Source of the DNA: DASUAS01 sp963819475
GTDB lineage: Bacteria > Actinomycetota > Acidimicrobiia > IMCC26256 > DASPTH01
Direction: 5' to 3'
DNA length: 64,000 bases
NCBI GenBank assembly: GCA_963819475.1
Contig: CAWFWE010000004.1
Location: 1,178,001-1,242,000 of the forward strand
The translations under genes were made by a program, and so were the position numbers. Below the pieces are notes generated by a model. It did no database searches. It was given only the letters and a program-made list of their open reading frames with translations, and was not told where the DNA came from. Shown in pieces: positions 32,964 to 41,700 of the stretch. Each line of letters opens with the position of its first letter. Within the stretch, counting starts at the first letter, position 1.

Positions 32964-34111
32964 GCACCCGACCTCCCGGCGTCATCGGGATCGGCCAGAC
33001 CAAGTACTCGAAGGCGCGCACCGACGTGTCCATCCCCGGTCTCGTCCGCGAGGCCGCCGGCCGCGCGCTCGACGACGCCGGTCTCGACTGGGGCGACATC
33101 GACGCGCTGGTGATGGGCAAGGCGCCCGACATCTTCGAGGGCGTGATGCAGCCCGAGCTGTTCCTCGCCGACGCCCTCGGCGCCGCGGGGAAGCCGATGC
33201 TCCGCGTGCACACGGCGGGCAGCGTCGGCTGCTCCACCGCCAACGTCGCGACCGACGCGGTGCGCGGCGGCCGCTTCCAGCGGGTGCTCGCCGTCGCGTG
33301 GGAGAAGCAGGCCGAGGGCAACGCGCAGTGGGGCCTCGGTGGCGGCAAGTCCGGCAGCATGGGCGCCGGTGGCATCTTCGCCCCCTGGGTGCGCGCCTAC
33401 ATCAGCCGTTCGGGCGCGCCCGAGCACATCGGGTGGAAGGTCGCGGTCAAGGACCGGCTCAACGCGGTCAAGAACCCGTATGCGCACCTCAAGCTCCCCG
33501 ACATCACCATCGAGAAGGTGCGCGACTCGATGATGCTGTGGGACCCCATCCACTTCCTCGAGTCGTGCCCCTCGTCCGACGGTGCGTGCGCGATCGTGGT
33601 CGCCGACCACGACACGGCCCGTCGTCACTCGACGCCGGCGTGGGTGCTGTCGACCGCGATGCGCTCGGAGCTCGGTCAGTTCCCGGGTCGCGACACCGTC
33701 CGCCCGCAGGCGGGGCTGGACTGCAGCGCGGCCGTCTACCGGGAGGCCGGTATCACCAACCCGCGGGAGCAGATCGACGTCGCCGAGCTCTACGTCCCGT
33801 TCAGCTGGTACGAGCCCATGTGGCTCGAGGGCCACGAGCTGGCCGCGCCCGGCGAGGGCTGGAAGATGACCGACGACGGCACCACCGCGATGACGGGCTC
33901 GTTCCCGGTGAACCCCTCGGGCGGGGTGCTCTCCAGCAACCCCATCGGCGCCTCGGGCATGATCCGGTTCGCGGAGGCCGCCCTGCAGGTGCAGGGCAAG
34001 GCCGGCGAGCACCAGATCGAGGGCGCGGAGGTCGGCCTCGCGCACGCGTACGGTGCGATGGCGCAATACTTCGCCATGGCGGTGCTGTCGGCGTCGCCGT
34101 CGCCCTGGTAG
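32960..34111 (+). CDS. Thiolase-like lipid-transfer protein (Ltp3-like)
   Basis: A 383-residue thiolase fold: VIGIGQTKYSKAR at the start, RVHTAGSVGCSTANVA at the nucleophile region (Gly where thiolases have Cys), and NPSGGVLSSNPIGASG with Asn for the catalytic His. CAIVVAD and the DVAELYVPFSWYEPM stretch are typical of SCP2-thiolase relatives. With the previous gene and the DUF35 proteins it probably forms a retro-aldolase for a branched sterol side chain, as proposed for Ltp3 and Ltp4. GTG 32960 overlaps the mini-ORF stop. Confidence 0.82.
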   Translation: MSTRPPGVIGIGQTKYSKARTDVSIPGLVREAAGRALDDAGLDWGDIDALVMGKAPDIFEGVMQPELFLADALGAAGKPMLRVHTAGSVGCSTANVATDAVRGGRFQRVLAVAWEKQAEGNAQWGLGGGKSGSMGAGGIFAPWVRAYISRSGAPEHIGWKVAVKDRLNAVKNPYAHLKLPDITIEKVRDSMMLWDPIHFLESCPSSDGACAIVVADHDTARRHSTPAWVLSTAMRSELGQFPGRDTVRPQAGLDCSAAVYREAGITNPREQIDVAELYVPFSWYEPMWLEGHELAAPGEGWKMTDDGTTAMTGSFPVNPSGGVLSSNPIGASGMIRFAEAALQVQGKAGEHQIEGAEVGLAHAYGAMAQYFAMAVLSASPSPW

Positions 34112-34151
34112 GGACCGACTGAAGTCGACCGAGCGAAGAGGGGGAGTCGCG

Positions 34152-34595
34152 ATGGCCATGTCGTTGCAGGAGATCTCCGACCGGCTGGAGATCCAGGAGC
34201 TGATGGTCCGGTACAGCTACGCGATCGACTCCCGGAACTGGGACGCCCTCGACGACGTCTTCACTCCCGACGCGCACATCGACTACTCGGTGTTCGGCGG
34301 CAGCGTCGGCGACCTCCCCAGCACCAAGGCGTTCCTCGCCGAGGCGATGCCGAACTTCCCCGTGTACCAGCACATGGTGTCGGGCACGACGATCACGTTC
34401 CACGGCGACACCGCCGAGACGAAGACCCAGTGCCACAACCCGATGACCATGGGTGACGCGGACGATCCCGACCTGATGATGTGCGGGCTCTGGTACGTCG
34501 ACAAGCTCGTACGCACCGACGACGGTTGGCGGATCAAGGAACGGGTCGAGGAGAAGGTCTACATGCGCGTCTTCCCCGGGAAGCAGCCGTCATGA
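34152..34595 (+). CDS. SnoaL-like (NTF2-fold) protein
   Basis: A 147-residue cone-barrel protein: LEIQELMVRYSYAIDSRNWD, FTPDAHIDYSVFGG and a C-terminal WRIKERVEEKVY. This N-terminus matches SnoaL-4 type proteins often found with amidohydrolases and Rieske or P450 oxygenases. GGGGGAG precedes ATG 34152. Its stop overlaps the following amidohydrolase start. Reaction unknown; hydration or isomerisation of a ring intermediate is possible. Confidence 0.88.
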   Translation: MAMSLQEISDRLEIQELMVRYSYAIDSRNWDALDDVFTPDAHIDYSVFGGSVGDLPSTKAFLAEAMPNFPVYQHMVSGTTITFHGDTAETKTQCHNPMTMGDADDPDLMMCGLWYVDKLVRTDDGWRIKERVEEKVYMRVFPGKQPS

Positions 34596-35803
34596 CGGTG
34601 GTCGAGACCGAGCCGACCCCGTACACGCTGATCTCGTCCGACTGCCACGCGGGCGCCAGCCACGACACCTACCGCGGCTACCTCGAGGAGCAGTACCTCG
34701 ACGAGTTCGACGCGTGGCGGGCGAAGTACAAGAACCCGTTCCGCGACCTGCAGGGGACCGAGCGCGACCGCAACTGGAACAACGAGCGGCGCATCTCGGA
34801 GCTCGAGGACGACGGCATCGTCGGCGAGGTGATCTTCCCGAACACCGTCCCGCCGTTCTTCCCGAGCATGGCGCTGCTGGCGCGCCCGCCGTCCCCCGAG
34901 GACTTCGAGCTGCGCCTCGCCGGCATCCGGGCGCACAACCGCTGGCTCGCCGATTGGTGCGCCGAATACCCGGAGCGACGCGCGGGCATCGGCCAGATCT
35001 TCCTCAACGACGTCGACGAGGCGATCGCCGACGTCCGTTGGATCAAGGAGCACAACCTGCGGGGCGGCATCCTCATCCCCGCGGTGCCGCCCGACACCAA
35101 GCACATCGACCCCCTCTACTCCGAGAAGTACGACCCGCTGTGGGCGGTGTGCGAGGAGCTCGGCGTCGTGATCAACAGCCACTCGGGTAGTGGGCAACCC
35201 GACTACGGCAAGCACCTCGCCACGCCGTTCGTCATGCTCACCGAGATCCCGTTCTTCACGCACCGCACCCTCGTGCACATGCTCGTGGGCGGCGTGTTCG
35301 AGCGGTTCACGAGGTTGCGGTTCGTGCTCACCGAGCAGGGCGCGAGCTGGATCCCGTCGACGCTGAACCAGCTCGACGGCTTCCACAAGGAGATGACCGC
35401 GACCGGGCGGATCGGCGAGCTGCGCTTCGACATCGGCAACATGCTCCCGCGGCTGCCCAGCGAGTACTTCGCGACGAACTGCTGGGTCGGTGCGAGCTTC
35501 CCGAGCCCGACCGAGGTCGGCGTCCTCGACAACATCGCCCTCGACCGCTTCATGTGGGGGAGCGACTACCCGCACAAGGAAGGGACGTACCCGTACACGC
35601 GCGAGAGCCTGCGCCGGTCGTTCTCGTCGATGCCCGAGGCCGACCTGCGCAAGATCTTCGGCGGCAACCTCGCCGCGGTCTACGACTTCGACCTCGCGAA
35701 GCTCGACGCGCTGGCGGCGAACGTCGGCCCGACACCATCGGAGATCGCGGTGCCGCTCGATCAGATCCCGGCCGACTCGGTGAGCCCGGCGTTCACACGC
35801 TGA
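34592..35803 (+). CDS. Amidohydrolase family 2 protein
   Basis: A 403-residue TIM-barrel metalloenzyme: ISSDCHAGASHDTYR at the first metal site, GVVINSHSGSGQPD at the central His, and FMWGSDYPHKEGTYP with the catalytic Asp and following His. This family (LigY, ACMSD, IPP-type) cleaves C-C or C-N bonds and is common in aromatic and steroid ring degradation. Coupled by ATGA to the SnoaL gene. Hydrolysis of a ring-cleavage product is a reasonable inference; the substrate is unproven. Confidence 0.88.
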   Translation: MTVVETEPTPYTLISSDCHAGASHDTYRGYLEEQYLDEFDAWRAKYKNPFRDLQGTERDRNWNNERRISELEDDGIVGEVIFPNTVPPFFPSMALLARPPSPEDFELRLAGIRAHNRWLADWCAEYPERRAGIGQIFLNDVDEAIADVRWIKEHNLRGGILIPAVPPDTKHIDPLYSEKYDPLWAVCEELGVVINSHSGSGQPDYGKHLATPFVMLTEIPFFTHRTLVHMLVGGVFERFTRLRFVLTEQGASWIPSTLNQLDGFHKEMTATGRIGELRFDIGNMLPRLPSEYFATNCWVGASFPSPTEVGVLDNIALDRFMWGSDYPHKEGTYPYTRESLRRSFSSMPEADLRKIFGGNLAAVYDFDLAKLDALAANVGPTPSEIAVPLDQIPADSVSPAFTR

Positions 35804-35823
35804 CTCACGGCAGCCGGTCTCGC

Positions 35824-36462
35824 ATGGCTCGCGACGCGACGGACACCCGGGAACGGTTGCTCACCACGGCGCAGACCCTCTTCGCGCGCGACGGCATCTA
35901 CCAGGTCCCGCTCAAGCGCATCGTCGAGCGGGCCGGGCAGCGGAACGCGTCGGCGCTGCACTACCACTTCGGCGGTCGCGACGGCCTGCTGCACGCGATC
36001 ATCGTCCGTCACGACGGCCGTATCCAGGACGAGCGTCACCGGATGATGACCCGGCTCGAGGCCGAGGACCGGACCGGCGACCTCCGCGCGCTGGTGGACG
36101 CGCTGGTGGAGCCGTTCAGCACCGAGCTCGACACCGCGAGCGGGCGCGAGTACCTGCAGATCGTGTCGCAGCTCTCCATGCTCTTCGACCTCTGGGACGT
36201 CGACCTCCCGGACGGTCCGACCGAGACCCAGCGCATGTTCCGCTCGATGGACGGGTGCCTGCCGCACCTCGCACCGGCGCTGCGCCACGAGCGCATCACC
36301 ACGCTGCTCGGGCTGGTCACCGAGGCACTGGCGATGCGGGCCCGGGTGCTCGACGCCCCCGGGTCGCGGCCGCCGGCCCTCGACCACCACGAGTTCGTCG
36401 CCAACCTCGTCGACATGGCCGTCGGCGCGCTGTCGGCACCGACCACCACCCACGCCACCTGA
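35824..36462 (+). CDS. TetR/AcrR family transcriptional regulator
   Basis: A 212-residue regulator: RERLLTTAQTLFARDG opens the HTH (about 10-55), followed by VPLKRIVERAGQRNASALHYHFGGRDGLLHAI with the conserved Tyr-His-Phe. The C-terminal ligand domain is specific to this protein. It does not resemble KstR2 beyond the HTH. It lies within the steroid region before the IpdF-like gene and is the only TetR protein visible, so it is a candidate for binding the CTGACGnnnCGTCAG sites, without direct evidence. Confidence 0.9.
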   Translation: MARDATDTRERLLTTAQTLFARDGIYQVPLKRIVERAGQRNASALHYHFGGRDGLLHAIIVRHDGRIQDERHRMMTRLEAEDRTGDLRALVDALVEPFSTELDTASGREYLQIVSQLSMLFDLWDVDLPDGPTETQRMFRSMDGCLPHLAPALRHERITTLLGLVTEALAMRARVLDAPGSRPPALDHHEFVANLVDMAVGALSAPTTTHAT

Positions 36463-36476
36463 CCCGAGGATCTGCC

Positions 36477-37238
36477 GTGCCCGACGTCCCGCCTTACGTT
36501 CCCGCCCACGGCTTGCTGGCCGGCAAGACGGTGCTGGTCACCGCCGCGGCCGGCACCGGCATCGGATCCTCCGTTGCGCAGCGGTGCCTGGAAGAGGGGG
36601 CGCGTGTCGTGATCTCCGACAAGCACGAGCGCCGCCTGGCCGAGACCGCAGCGGAACTCGGCGTGGTCGGCATCCCCTGCGACGTCACCGAGGAGGCGAC
36701 CGTCCAGGCACTGTTCATGGCCGCGGCCGACGAGTTGGGCGCGATCGACGTGCTGGTGAACAACGCCGGGCTGGGCGGCACCGCCGAGCTGCACGAGATG
36801 ACCGACGACCAGTGGTCGCGCGTGCTCGACGTCACGCTGAACGGGACGTTCCGCTGCACCCGCGCCGCGCTCAACCACATGTACGCCAACGACGGGGGTG
36901 TGATCGTCAACAACGCCTCGGTGATCGGCTGGCGCGCGCAAGCGGGGCAGGCGCACTACGCGGCCGCGAAGGCGGGTGTGATGGCGCTCACGCGGTGTGC
37001 GGCGATCGAGGCCGCGCCGCACAACGTGCGGGTGAACGCGGTGTCGCCCAGCCTCGCCATGCACGCGAACCTGGCCAAGGTCACCACCGACGAGCTGCTC
37101 GAGGAGCTGTCGGCGCGCGAGGCGTTCGGCCGTCCGGCCGAGCCGTGGGAGGTGGCCAACGTGATCGTGTTCCTCGCCTCCGACTACTCCGGTTACATGA
37201 CCGGTGAGGTCGTCTCCGTGTCCAGCCAGCATCCGTAG
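36477..37238 (+). CDS. ipdF: SDR, IpdF-like (bicyclic steroid intermediate 5-hydroxy dehydrogenase)
   Basis: A 253-residue SDR. The opening HGLLAGKTVLVTAAAGTGIG, the middle NNAGLGGTAELHEMTDDQW and the end ASDYSGYMTGEVVSVSSQHP are the pattern I recall for M. tuberculosis Rv3559c (IpdF). That enzyme oxidises the C5 hydroxyl of the indane-CoA produced from HIP during breakdown of the last two steroid rings. Catalytic YAAAK is present. GAGGA lies before GTG 36477. The echA20-ipdABC set is 3.7 kb downstream. Confidence 0.85.
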   Translation: MPDVPPYVPAHGLLAGKTVLVTAAAGTGIGSSVAQRCLEEGARVVISDKHERRLAETAAELGVVGIPCDVTEEATVQALFMAAADELGAIDVLVNNAGLGGTAELHEMTDDQWSRVLDVTLNGTFRCTRAALNHMYANDGGVIVNNASVIGWRAQAGQAHYAAAKAGVMALTRCAAIEAAPHNVRVNAVSPSLAMHANLAKVTTDELLEELSAREAFGRPAEPWEVANVIVFLASDYSGYMTGEVVSVSSQHP

Positions 37239-37250
37239 AGAGGGTCCGTC

Positions 37251-38367
37251 ATGGAATTCGGTGTGTTCGTCGGCATGTACCACCCGGAGCACCGGCGCGC
37301 CGCGGGGGAGACCGAGCAGCACGTCCTGCGGGCCGAGCTCGACGTCGTGCAGGCGGCCGATCGCTCCGGGTTCAAGTACGTGTGGGTCACCGAGCACCAC
37401 TTCCTCGACGAGTACTCCCACCTGTCGGCGAACGAGGCGTGGATGGCGTACGCGCTGGCCATCACCGACAACATCCACATCGGCTCGGGGATCATCAACA
37501 TCACACCGCCGGTCTGCCACCCGGCGCGCGTCGCCGAGAAGGTGGCGATGCTCGATCAGCTCGCGCCCGGACGCTTCGAGTTCGGCACCGGGCGCGGCTC
37601 GTCGTCGATCGAGGTGCTCGGCTTCGGCATCGACGCCATGGACACCACCCGAGACATGTACGACGAGGCCCTGCCCGAGATCATCAAGATGATGGGGCCC
37701 GAGGAGTACGGCCCCTTCCAGGGTGAGTTCTTCTCCCTGCCGCGCCGCCAGGTGCTGCCGAAGCCGGTCACGCAACCGCATCCGCCCATCTGGGTCGCGG
37801 CGGGCTCACCGGGCACGTTCGAGAAGGCGGCGCGCATGGGCATCGGGGTCCTCTGCTTCAGCTTCGCCGGCACCGAGGCGCTGAAGCCGCTCATCGACAT
37901 CTACAAGACGACCATCGAGGACGCCGACCCCGTCGGCGGCTACGTGAACGACAACGTGATGGTCACCACCGCGATGATGACGCTGGAGGACGGCGCCCGC
38001 GCGCGAGGTGTTCCGTCACAACCAGAACGGCTACCACACGTCGCTGGTCGCCAAGTACCTCGACAGCTTCCCCCAGGCTGCCGGCATCGACAAGACACCG
38101 AAGCTCGCGCCGCCGATGCCGCTGGAACAGGTGAACAAGGCGATCGCGATGGGCGCCATCGCGGTCGGCACCCCTGAAGAAGCCATCAACACGATGCGGA
38201 AGTACGAGGCGATCGGCGCCGATCAGGTGTCGTTCGGCTCGCTGTCGGACGACACGCCGTTCGACGCTGCGATCGAGGCGGTGGAGACCTTCGGCAAGTT
38301 CGTGCTGCCGGAGTTCGACAAGGACCCCGTGCACTCCACCGCGCGCCAGCGGGAGGCGCAGCGATGA
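37251..38367 (+). pseudogene. LLM-class flavin/F420 oxidoreductase, frameshifted
   Basis: The first 248 codons from ATG 37251 give a good luciferase-like barrel (VFVGMYHPEHRRA, YVWVTEHHFLDEYSHLS, GRFEFGTGRGSSSIEVLGFG). At 37995-38005, in a GCGCGC run, the frame shifts; reading one frame over continues EVFRHNQNGYHTSLVAKYLD to 38367. One extra base explains it, giving a product of about 371 residues. Close in type to alkanal-monooxygenase-like enzymes. The intact reading on both sides favours a sequence error. Confidence 0.78.
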
Positions 38368-38369
38368 GT

Positions 38370-38423
38370 GAGATGGAGCGGAGCCGTGCCCGGAGGGCGG
38401 GACGGCGCAGCGGAATCGACCCG
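38370..38423 (+). repeat. 54-bp dispersed repeat, copy 1
   Basis: These 54 bases match 46543-46596 on the other strand at 52 of 54 positions. The copy starts in the ATGA at the end of the LLM gene and lies in the gap before the convergent hydratase gene. In frame it reads MERSRARRAGRRSGIDP, an Arg-rich peptide also encoded by the second copy. Confidence 0.8.
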
Positions 38424-38449
38424 TCAGCTCGGTCGGTGAGCGGCGCCGG

Positions 38450-39220
38450 TCAGCGCGCGGGCCACTCCGGCGGGCGCTTCTCGAGGAACGCGGCGATGCC
38501 CTCCTGGGCGTCGGCGTCGGCTGCGTTCGCGGCCATGACCGGCCGGACGTGCTCGTACGCATCCGGCTCGGCCCGCTCGATCTGGTCGTAGAACGCCCGC
38601 TTGCCGAGGCCGATCACCCGGGGGCTGAAGCGGAGGATCTGACCGAGCAGCGTGTCGACGGCGTGGTCGAGCTCGGCGACGGGGACCACCTGGTTCACCA
38701 GACCCCAGGCCAGCGCGGTCGGCGCGTCGACGGGCTCGCCCGTGAGCAGCATCTGGAGGGCGCGCTTGCGGCCGATGGCGCGCGTGAGCGGCACCATCGG
38801 CGTGGAGCAGAAGAGGCCGATGCGCACTCCGGGCGTGGCGAAGACGGCGGTGTCGGCTGCGACCGCGAGATCGCAGGCGGCGACGAGCTGGCAGCCGGCT
38901 GCGGTCGCGACGCCCTGCACCTTCGCCACCACGGGCTGGGGCAGCGCGTGCAGCCGCAGCATCATGTCGGTGCAGACCGCGAACAGCTCGTCGTAGAACT
39001 CGCCGTCGCGCGCCACCATCTCGGCGAGGTCGTGCCCGGCCGAGAACGCGGGTCCCACGGCTTCGAGCACGACGGCCTCGCAGCCGACGGGAAGCCCGTC
39101 GAGCGCGGCGATCACCTCGCGCATGAGGTCGAGGCTCAGCGCGTTGCGGCGCTCGGGGCGGTCGAGCACCACCCGGGTCACGGGACCTTCGGAGACGACG
39201 TCGACCTGCTCGAGCTCCAT
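38450..39220 (-). CDS. Enoyl-CoA hydratase/isomerase family protein
   Basis: A 256-residue crotonase: VVLDRPERRNALS, the oxyanion segment FSAGHDLAEM (about 61-70), and VQGVATAAGCQLVAACDLAV. The region TPGVRIGLFCSTPMVPLTRAIG lacks the usual glutamate pair, as in many ECHDC3-like crotonases. ATG 39220 is preferred because a TACTCT box lies eight bases upstream; GTG 39226 is the alternative. It shares its promoter region with the divergent LLM gene. Confidence 0.85.
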   Translation of the reverse strand: MELEQVDVVSEGPVTRVVLDRPERRNALSLDLMREVIAALDGLPVGCEAVVLEAVGPAFSAGHDLAEMVARDGEFYDELFAVCTDMMLRLHALPQPVVAKVQGVATAAGCQLVAACDLAVAADTAVFATPGVRIGLFCSTPMVPLTRAIGRKRALQMLLTGEPVDAPTALAWGLVNQVVPVAELDHAVDTLLGQILRFSPRVIGLGKRAFYDQIERAEPDAYEHVRPVMAANAADADAQEGIAAFLEKRPPEWPAR

Positions 39221-39228
39221 CGACACGC

Positions 39229-39238
39229 AGAGTAGGTT
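39229..39238. promoter_or_regulatory. Bidirectional overlapping -10 elements
   Basis: AGAGTAGGTT contains TAGGTT (39233-39238, plus) and, on the other strand, TACTCT (39234-39229), sharing the TA at 39233-39234. Each is eight bases from its start codon (39247 plus, 39220 minus), so one symmetrical core promoter could fire both ways. Confidence 0.55.
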
Positions 39239-39246
39239 TCGCGCGC

Positions 39247-40092
39247 ATGGCCATGGACGTCGCCGTCACGCTGCCCCAGCTCGGGCACGCGGCGAACCCC
39301 GGGTCGATCAAACGGGCCGCGATCCAGGCCGAGGAGCTCGGCTTCAGCCACGTGTGGGTGAACGACCACATCACGTTCCCGCTCGGGCAGACCCACCCGT
39401 CGCCCTACATGTACGACCCGTTGCTGACCCTCGCCACCGCCGCGGCCGTCACCGGGCGGATCGGGATCGGCGGCCAGGTCACGGCGGCGTACTACGCCCC
39501 GCTGTGGCTGGCGAACGCGCTGGCCAGCCTCGACTCCCTGAGCGACGGCCGCCTGACCGTCGCCATCGGCGTCGGGTGGTCGCGCGCCGAGTTCGAGGCG
39601 CTCGGGAGCAGCTTCGCGGATCGTGGCAGCCGCACCGACGAGATCATCGCCATCCTCCGAGCCGCCTGGCGCGACCGGCCGGTGCGCTTCGCCGGCCGGC
39701 ACTACACGTTCGACCCGGTGCGGATCCTCCCGCCGCCCGCACATCGTGTCCCGATCTGGATCGCGGGCGAGACCGAGCCCGCCTACCAGCGCGCGGTGGC
39801 GATGGGCGACGGGTTCCACGCGGGGAGCTGGGCCCTGCCTCCGGACGCGATGGTCGACGCGGTGGCGCGGGTCCGGGCCGAGCGACCCGAGCCCGAGTTC
39901 GTGTTCTCCGTCTACACGCACGACTGGGACCCGGCCAAGGTCTCCCCCGCCGTCATCCGCGCCGAGTGCGACGCCTACGAGGCCGCGGGTGTGCAGTGCG
40001 TGGTGGCGGCGCCGGACCAGCGGGAGACGGACGCGTGGCTGGCGTCGGTGGAGGCGCTGGCGCGGGTCGTCGGCGTCGGGCCCCGCCCCTGA
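39247..40092 (+). CDS. LLM-class F420-dependent oxidoreductase
   Basis: A 281-residue luciferase-like protein: MDVAVTLPQLGHAANP, EELGFSHVWVNDHITFP, SDGRLTVAIGVGWSRAEFEAL and VPIWIAGETEPAYQRAV. These are core signatures of the TIGR03619-like F420 group. Leaderless start at ATG 39247 next to a shared bidirectional promoter. A separate -10 box precedes the SDR gene that follows. Confidence 0.9.
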   Translation: MAMDVAVTLPQLGHAANPGSIKRAAIQAEELGFSHVWVNDHITFPLGQTHPSPYMYDPLLTLATAAAVTGRIGIGGQVTAAYYAPLWLANALASLDSLSDGRLTVAIGVGWSRAEFEALGSSFADRGSRTDEIIAILRAAWRDRPVRFAGRHYTFDPVRILPPPAHRVPIWIAGETEPAYQRAVAMGDGFHAGSWALPPDAMVDAVARVRAERPEPEFVFSVYTHDWDPAKVSPAVIRAECDAYEAAGVQCVVAAPDQRETDAWLASVEALARVVGVGPRP

Positions 40093-40102
40093 AGCACCGC
40101 GA

Positions 40103-40108
40103 TACGGT
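40103..40108 (+). promoter_or_regulatory. -10 box (TACGGT) for SDR gene at 40116
   Basis: TACGGT ends seven bases before GTG 40116, which supports this GTG over the one at 40107 overlapping the box. Confidence 0.5.
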
Positions 40109-40115
40109 GACGCCC

Positions 40116-40871
40116 GTGGCGATCGAGCTCGACTTCGACGGCCGGGTCGTGCTCGTCACCGGTGGCACCAAGGGTGTGGGGCGGGGGATCGCACAACGCT
40201 TCACCGACGCCGGGGCGACGGTCGCGGTCTGCTCCCGCAGCGAGCCCGAGGCCCTACCCGACGGGTGGACGTGGCTCGGCGTCGACCTCCGGGACGGCGA
40301 GGCCGCGTGGGCGATGGTCGACGAGGTCGTCGACCGGCTCGGGCACCTCGACGTGCTGGTGAACAACGCCGGCGGGTCGCCCCCGGCCGACACCACCACG
40401 GCCACGCCCCGGTTCACAGAGCGGATCGTCGCCCTCAACCTGTTCGCGGCGATCTTCTGCTCGCAACGCGCCAACCACTGGATGCAGCAGGGCGACGGCG
40501 GGTCCATCGTCAACATCGGCAGCGTGAGCGGGCTCCGGCCCACGCCGCAGACCGCGGCCTACGGCGCGGCCAAGGCGGGCCTCGTCAACTTCACCCAGAC
40601 CGTGGCGGTCGAGTGGGCGCCCAAGGTGCGGGTCAACCTCGTGACCGCGGGCATGGTGCGCACCGAGCAGTCCCACCTGTTCTACGGCGACGAGGCGGGC
40701 ATCGCCGAGGTGGGCAAGACGGTGCCGCTCGGGCGCATCGCCAACCCCGACGACATCGGTGACGCCTGCGTGTTCCTCGCCTCCGACCTCGCGGCCTACG
40801 TCAGCGGCGCCAACCTCGCCGTCCACGGCGGCGGCGAGCCCCCGCCCTACCTCGACGTCTCCGCCCTGTAA
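40116..40871 (+). CDS. Short-chain dehydrogenase/reductase beside echA20
   Basis: A 251-residue SDR: VLVTGGTKGVGRGIAQRF cofactor loop, NNAGGSPPADTTTATPRF, and catalytic YGAAK. In M. tuberculosis SDR genes of the same kind (Rv3548c, Rv3549c) also lie beside echA20, though on the opposite strand, so a role in the same bicyclic steroid steps is likely. The exact substrate is unknown. Leaderless GTG start. Confidence 0.87.
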   Translation: MAIELDFDGRVVLVTGGTKGVGRGIAQRFTDAGATVAVCSRSEPEALPDGWTWLGVDLRDGEAAWAMVDEVVDRLGHLDVLVNNAGGSPPADTTTATPRFTERIVALNLFAAIFCSQRANHWMQQGDGGSIVNIGSVSGLRPTPQTAAYGAAKAGLVNFTQTVAVEWAPKVRVNLVTAGMVRTEQSHLFYGDEAGIAEVGKTVPLGRIANPDDIGDACVFLASDLAAYVSGANLAVHGGGEPPPYLDVSAL

Positions 40872-40886
40872 CCACGCTGCTCGTAT

Positions 40887-40901
40887 CTGACGCGTCGTCA
40901 G
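40887..40901. promoter_or_regulatory. CTGACGnnnCGTCAG operator-like palindrome, site 1
   Basis: CTGACGCGTCGTCAG has perfect 6-bp arms. It lies directly upstream of the TAGGCT -10 (40910-40915) of echA20, where bound repressor would block RNA polymerase. Confidence 0.7.
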
Positions 40902-40909
40902 GTCGCAGA

Positions 40910-40915
40910 TAGGCT
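40910..40915 (+). promoter_or_regulatory. -10 box (TAGGCT) for echA20
   Basis: TAGGCT ends eight bases before GTG 40924; leaderless pattern, nine bases after the operator-like palindrome. Confidence 0.5.
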
Positions 40916-40923
40916 CCCCGGCC

Positions 40924-41685
40924 GTGGGGATCAGCACCGAGCGCGACGCGCAGGGGATCGCGGAGATCGTCGTCGACGTGCCGCCGGTGAACGCGCTCAC
41001 CGTGGCGGGCTGGTTCGAGCTGGCCGACGCGGTGACCGCGGCGGGCAAGGATCCCGAGACCCGCGTCGTCGTCCTGCGCAGCGAGGGCAAGGGCTTCAAC
41101 GCCGGCGTCGACATCAAGGAGATGCAGAACACCGAGGGCTTCGCCGCCCTCATCGGCGCCAACAAGGGCTGCTTCGCGGCGTTCGCGGCGGTGTACGACT
41201 GCCCGGTGCCGCTGATCGCGGCGGTGCAGGGCTTCTGCGTCGGGGGCGGCATCGGCCTCGCCGGCAACGCCGACATCGTCATCGCCAGCGACGACGCCTT
41301 CTTCGGCCTCCCCGAGGTCGACCGCGGCGCCCTGGGCGCGGCGACGCACCTGGCACGATTGGTGCCCCAGCACAAGATGCGGGCGATGGTCTACACCGGC
41401 GCCACCGCCACCGCGGCCGAGCTCCACGCCTTCGGCTCCGTCCTCCGGGTCGTGCCGCGCGACGAGCTGCGCGCCGCCGCGCTGGAGGTCGCCGCCGACA
41501 TCGCCGCGAAGTCGCCGACGGTCATGCGCGCGGCCAAGGAGAGCCTCAACGGCATCGACCTGTGGGACGTGAAACGCTCCTACCGGTTCGAACAGGGCTT
41601 CACCTTCGAGCTCAACCTGTCGGGCGTGTCCGACGAGCTGCGCGACGCCTTCGTCGACAAGCGCGACGCCGACACCTCCCGATAG
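40924..41685 (+). CDS. echA20: EchA20: crotonase-fold ring-opening hydrolase of steroid degradation
   Basis: A 253-residue crotonase closely following the EchA20 (Rv3550) pattern: PPVNALTVAGWFELADAVTA, FNAGVDIKEMQNTEGFAALI, CVGGGIGLAGN and a C-terminal YRFEQGFTFELNLSGVSDEL. In mycobacteria EchA20 hydrolytically opens the cyclopentanone ring of the indene-dione CoA intermediate, giving COCHEA-CoA. It heads the operon echA20-ipdA-ipdB-ipdC-maoC-PNPOx with a palindromic operator and leaderless promoter. Confidence 0.93.
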   Translation: MGISTERDAQGIAEIVVDVPPVNALTVAGWFELADAVTAAGKDPETRVVVLRSEGKGFNAGVDIKEMQNTEGFAALIGANKGCFAAFAAVYDCPVPLIAAVQGFCVGGGIGLAGNADIVIASDDAFFGLPEVDRGALGAATHLARLVPQHKMRAMVYTGATATAAELHAFGSVLRVVPRDELRAAALEVAADIAAKSPTVMRAAKESLNGIDLWDVKRSYRFEQGFTFELNLSGVSDELRDAFVDKRDADTSR

Positions 41686-41700
41686 CACCCCGGAGCACGA

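Noticed and set aside
34112..34151. Possible further bridging element between the Ltp3-like and SnoaL genes
   Set aside because: The 40 bases share only short GAGCGAAGAG-like strings with the elements and lack the double stop/start overlap.
35824..36462. TetR regulator as KstR2
   Set aside because: Outside the HTH its sequence does not follow the KstR2 pattern I know, and no KstR2-type AnCAAGnnCTTGnT site was noticed near the ipd genes.
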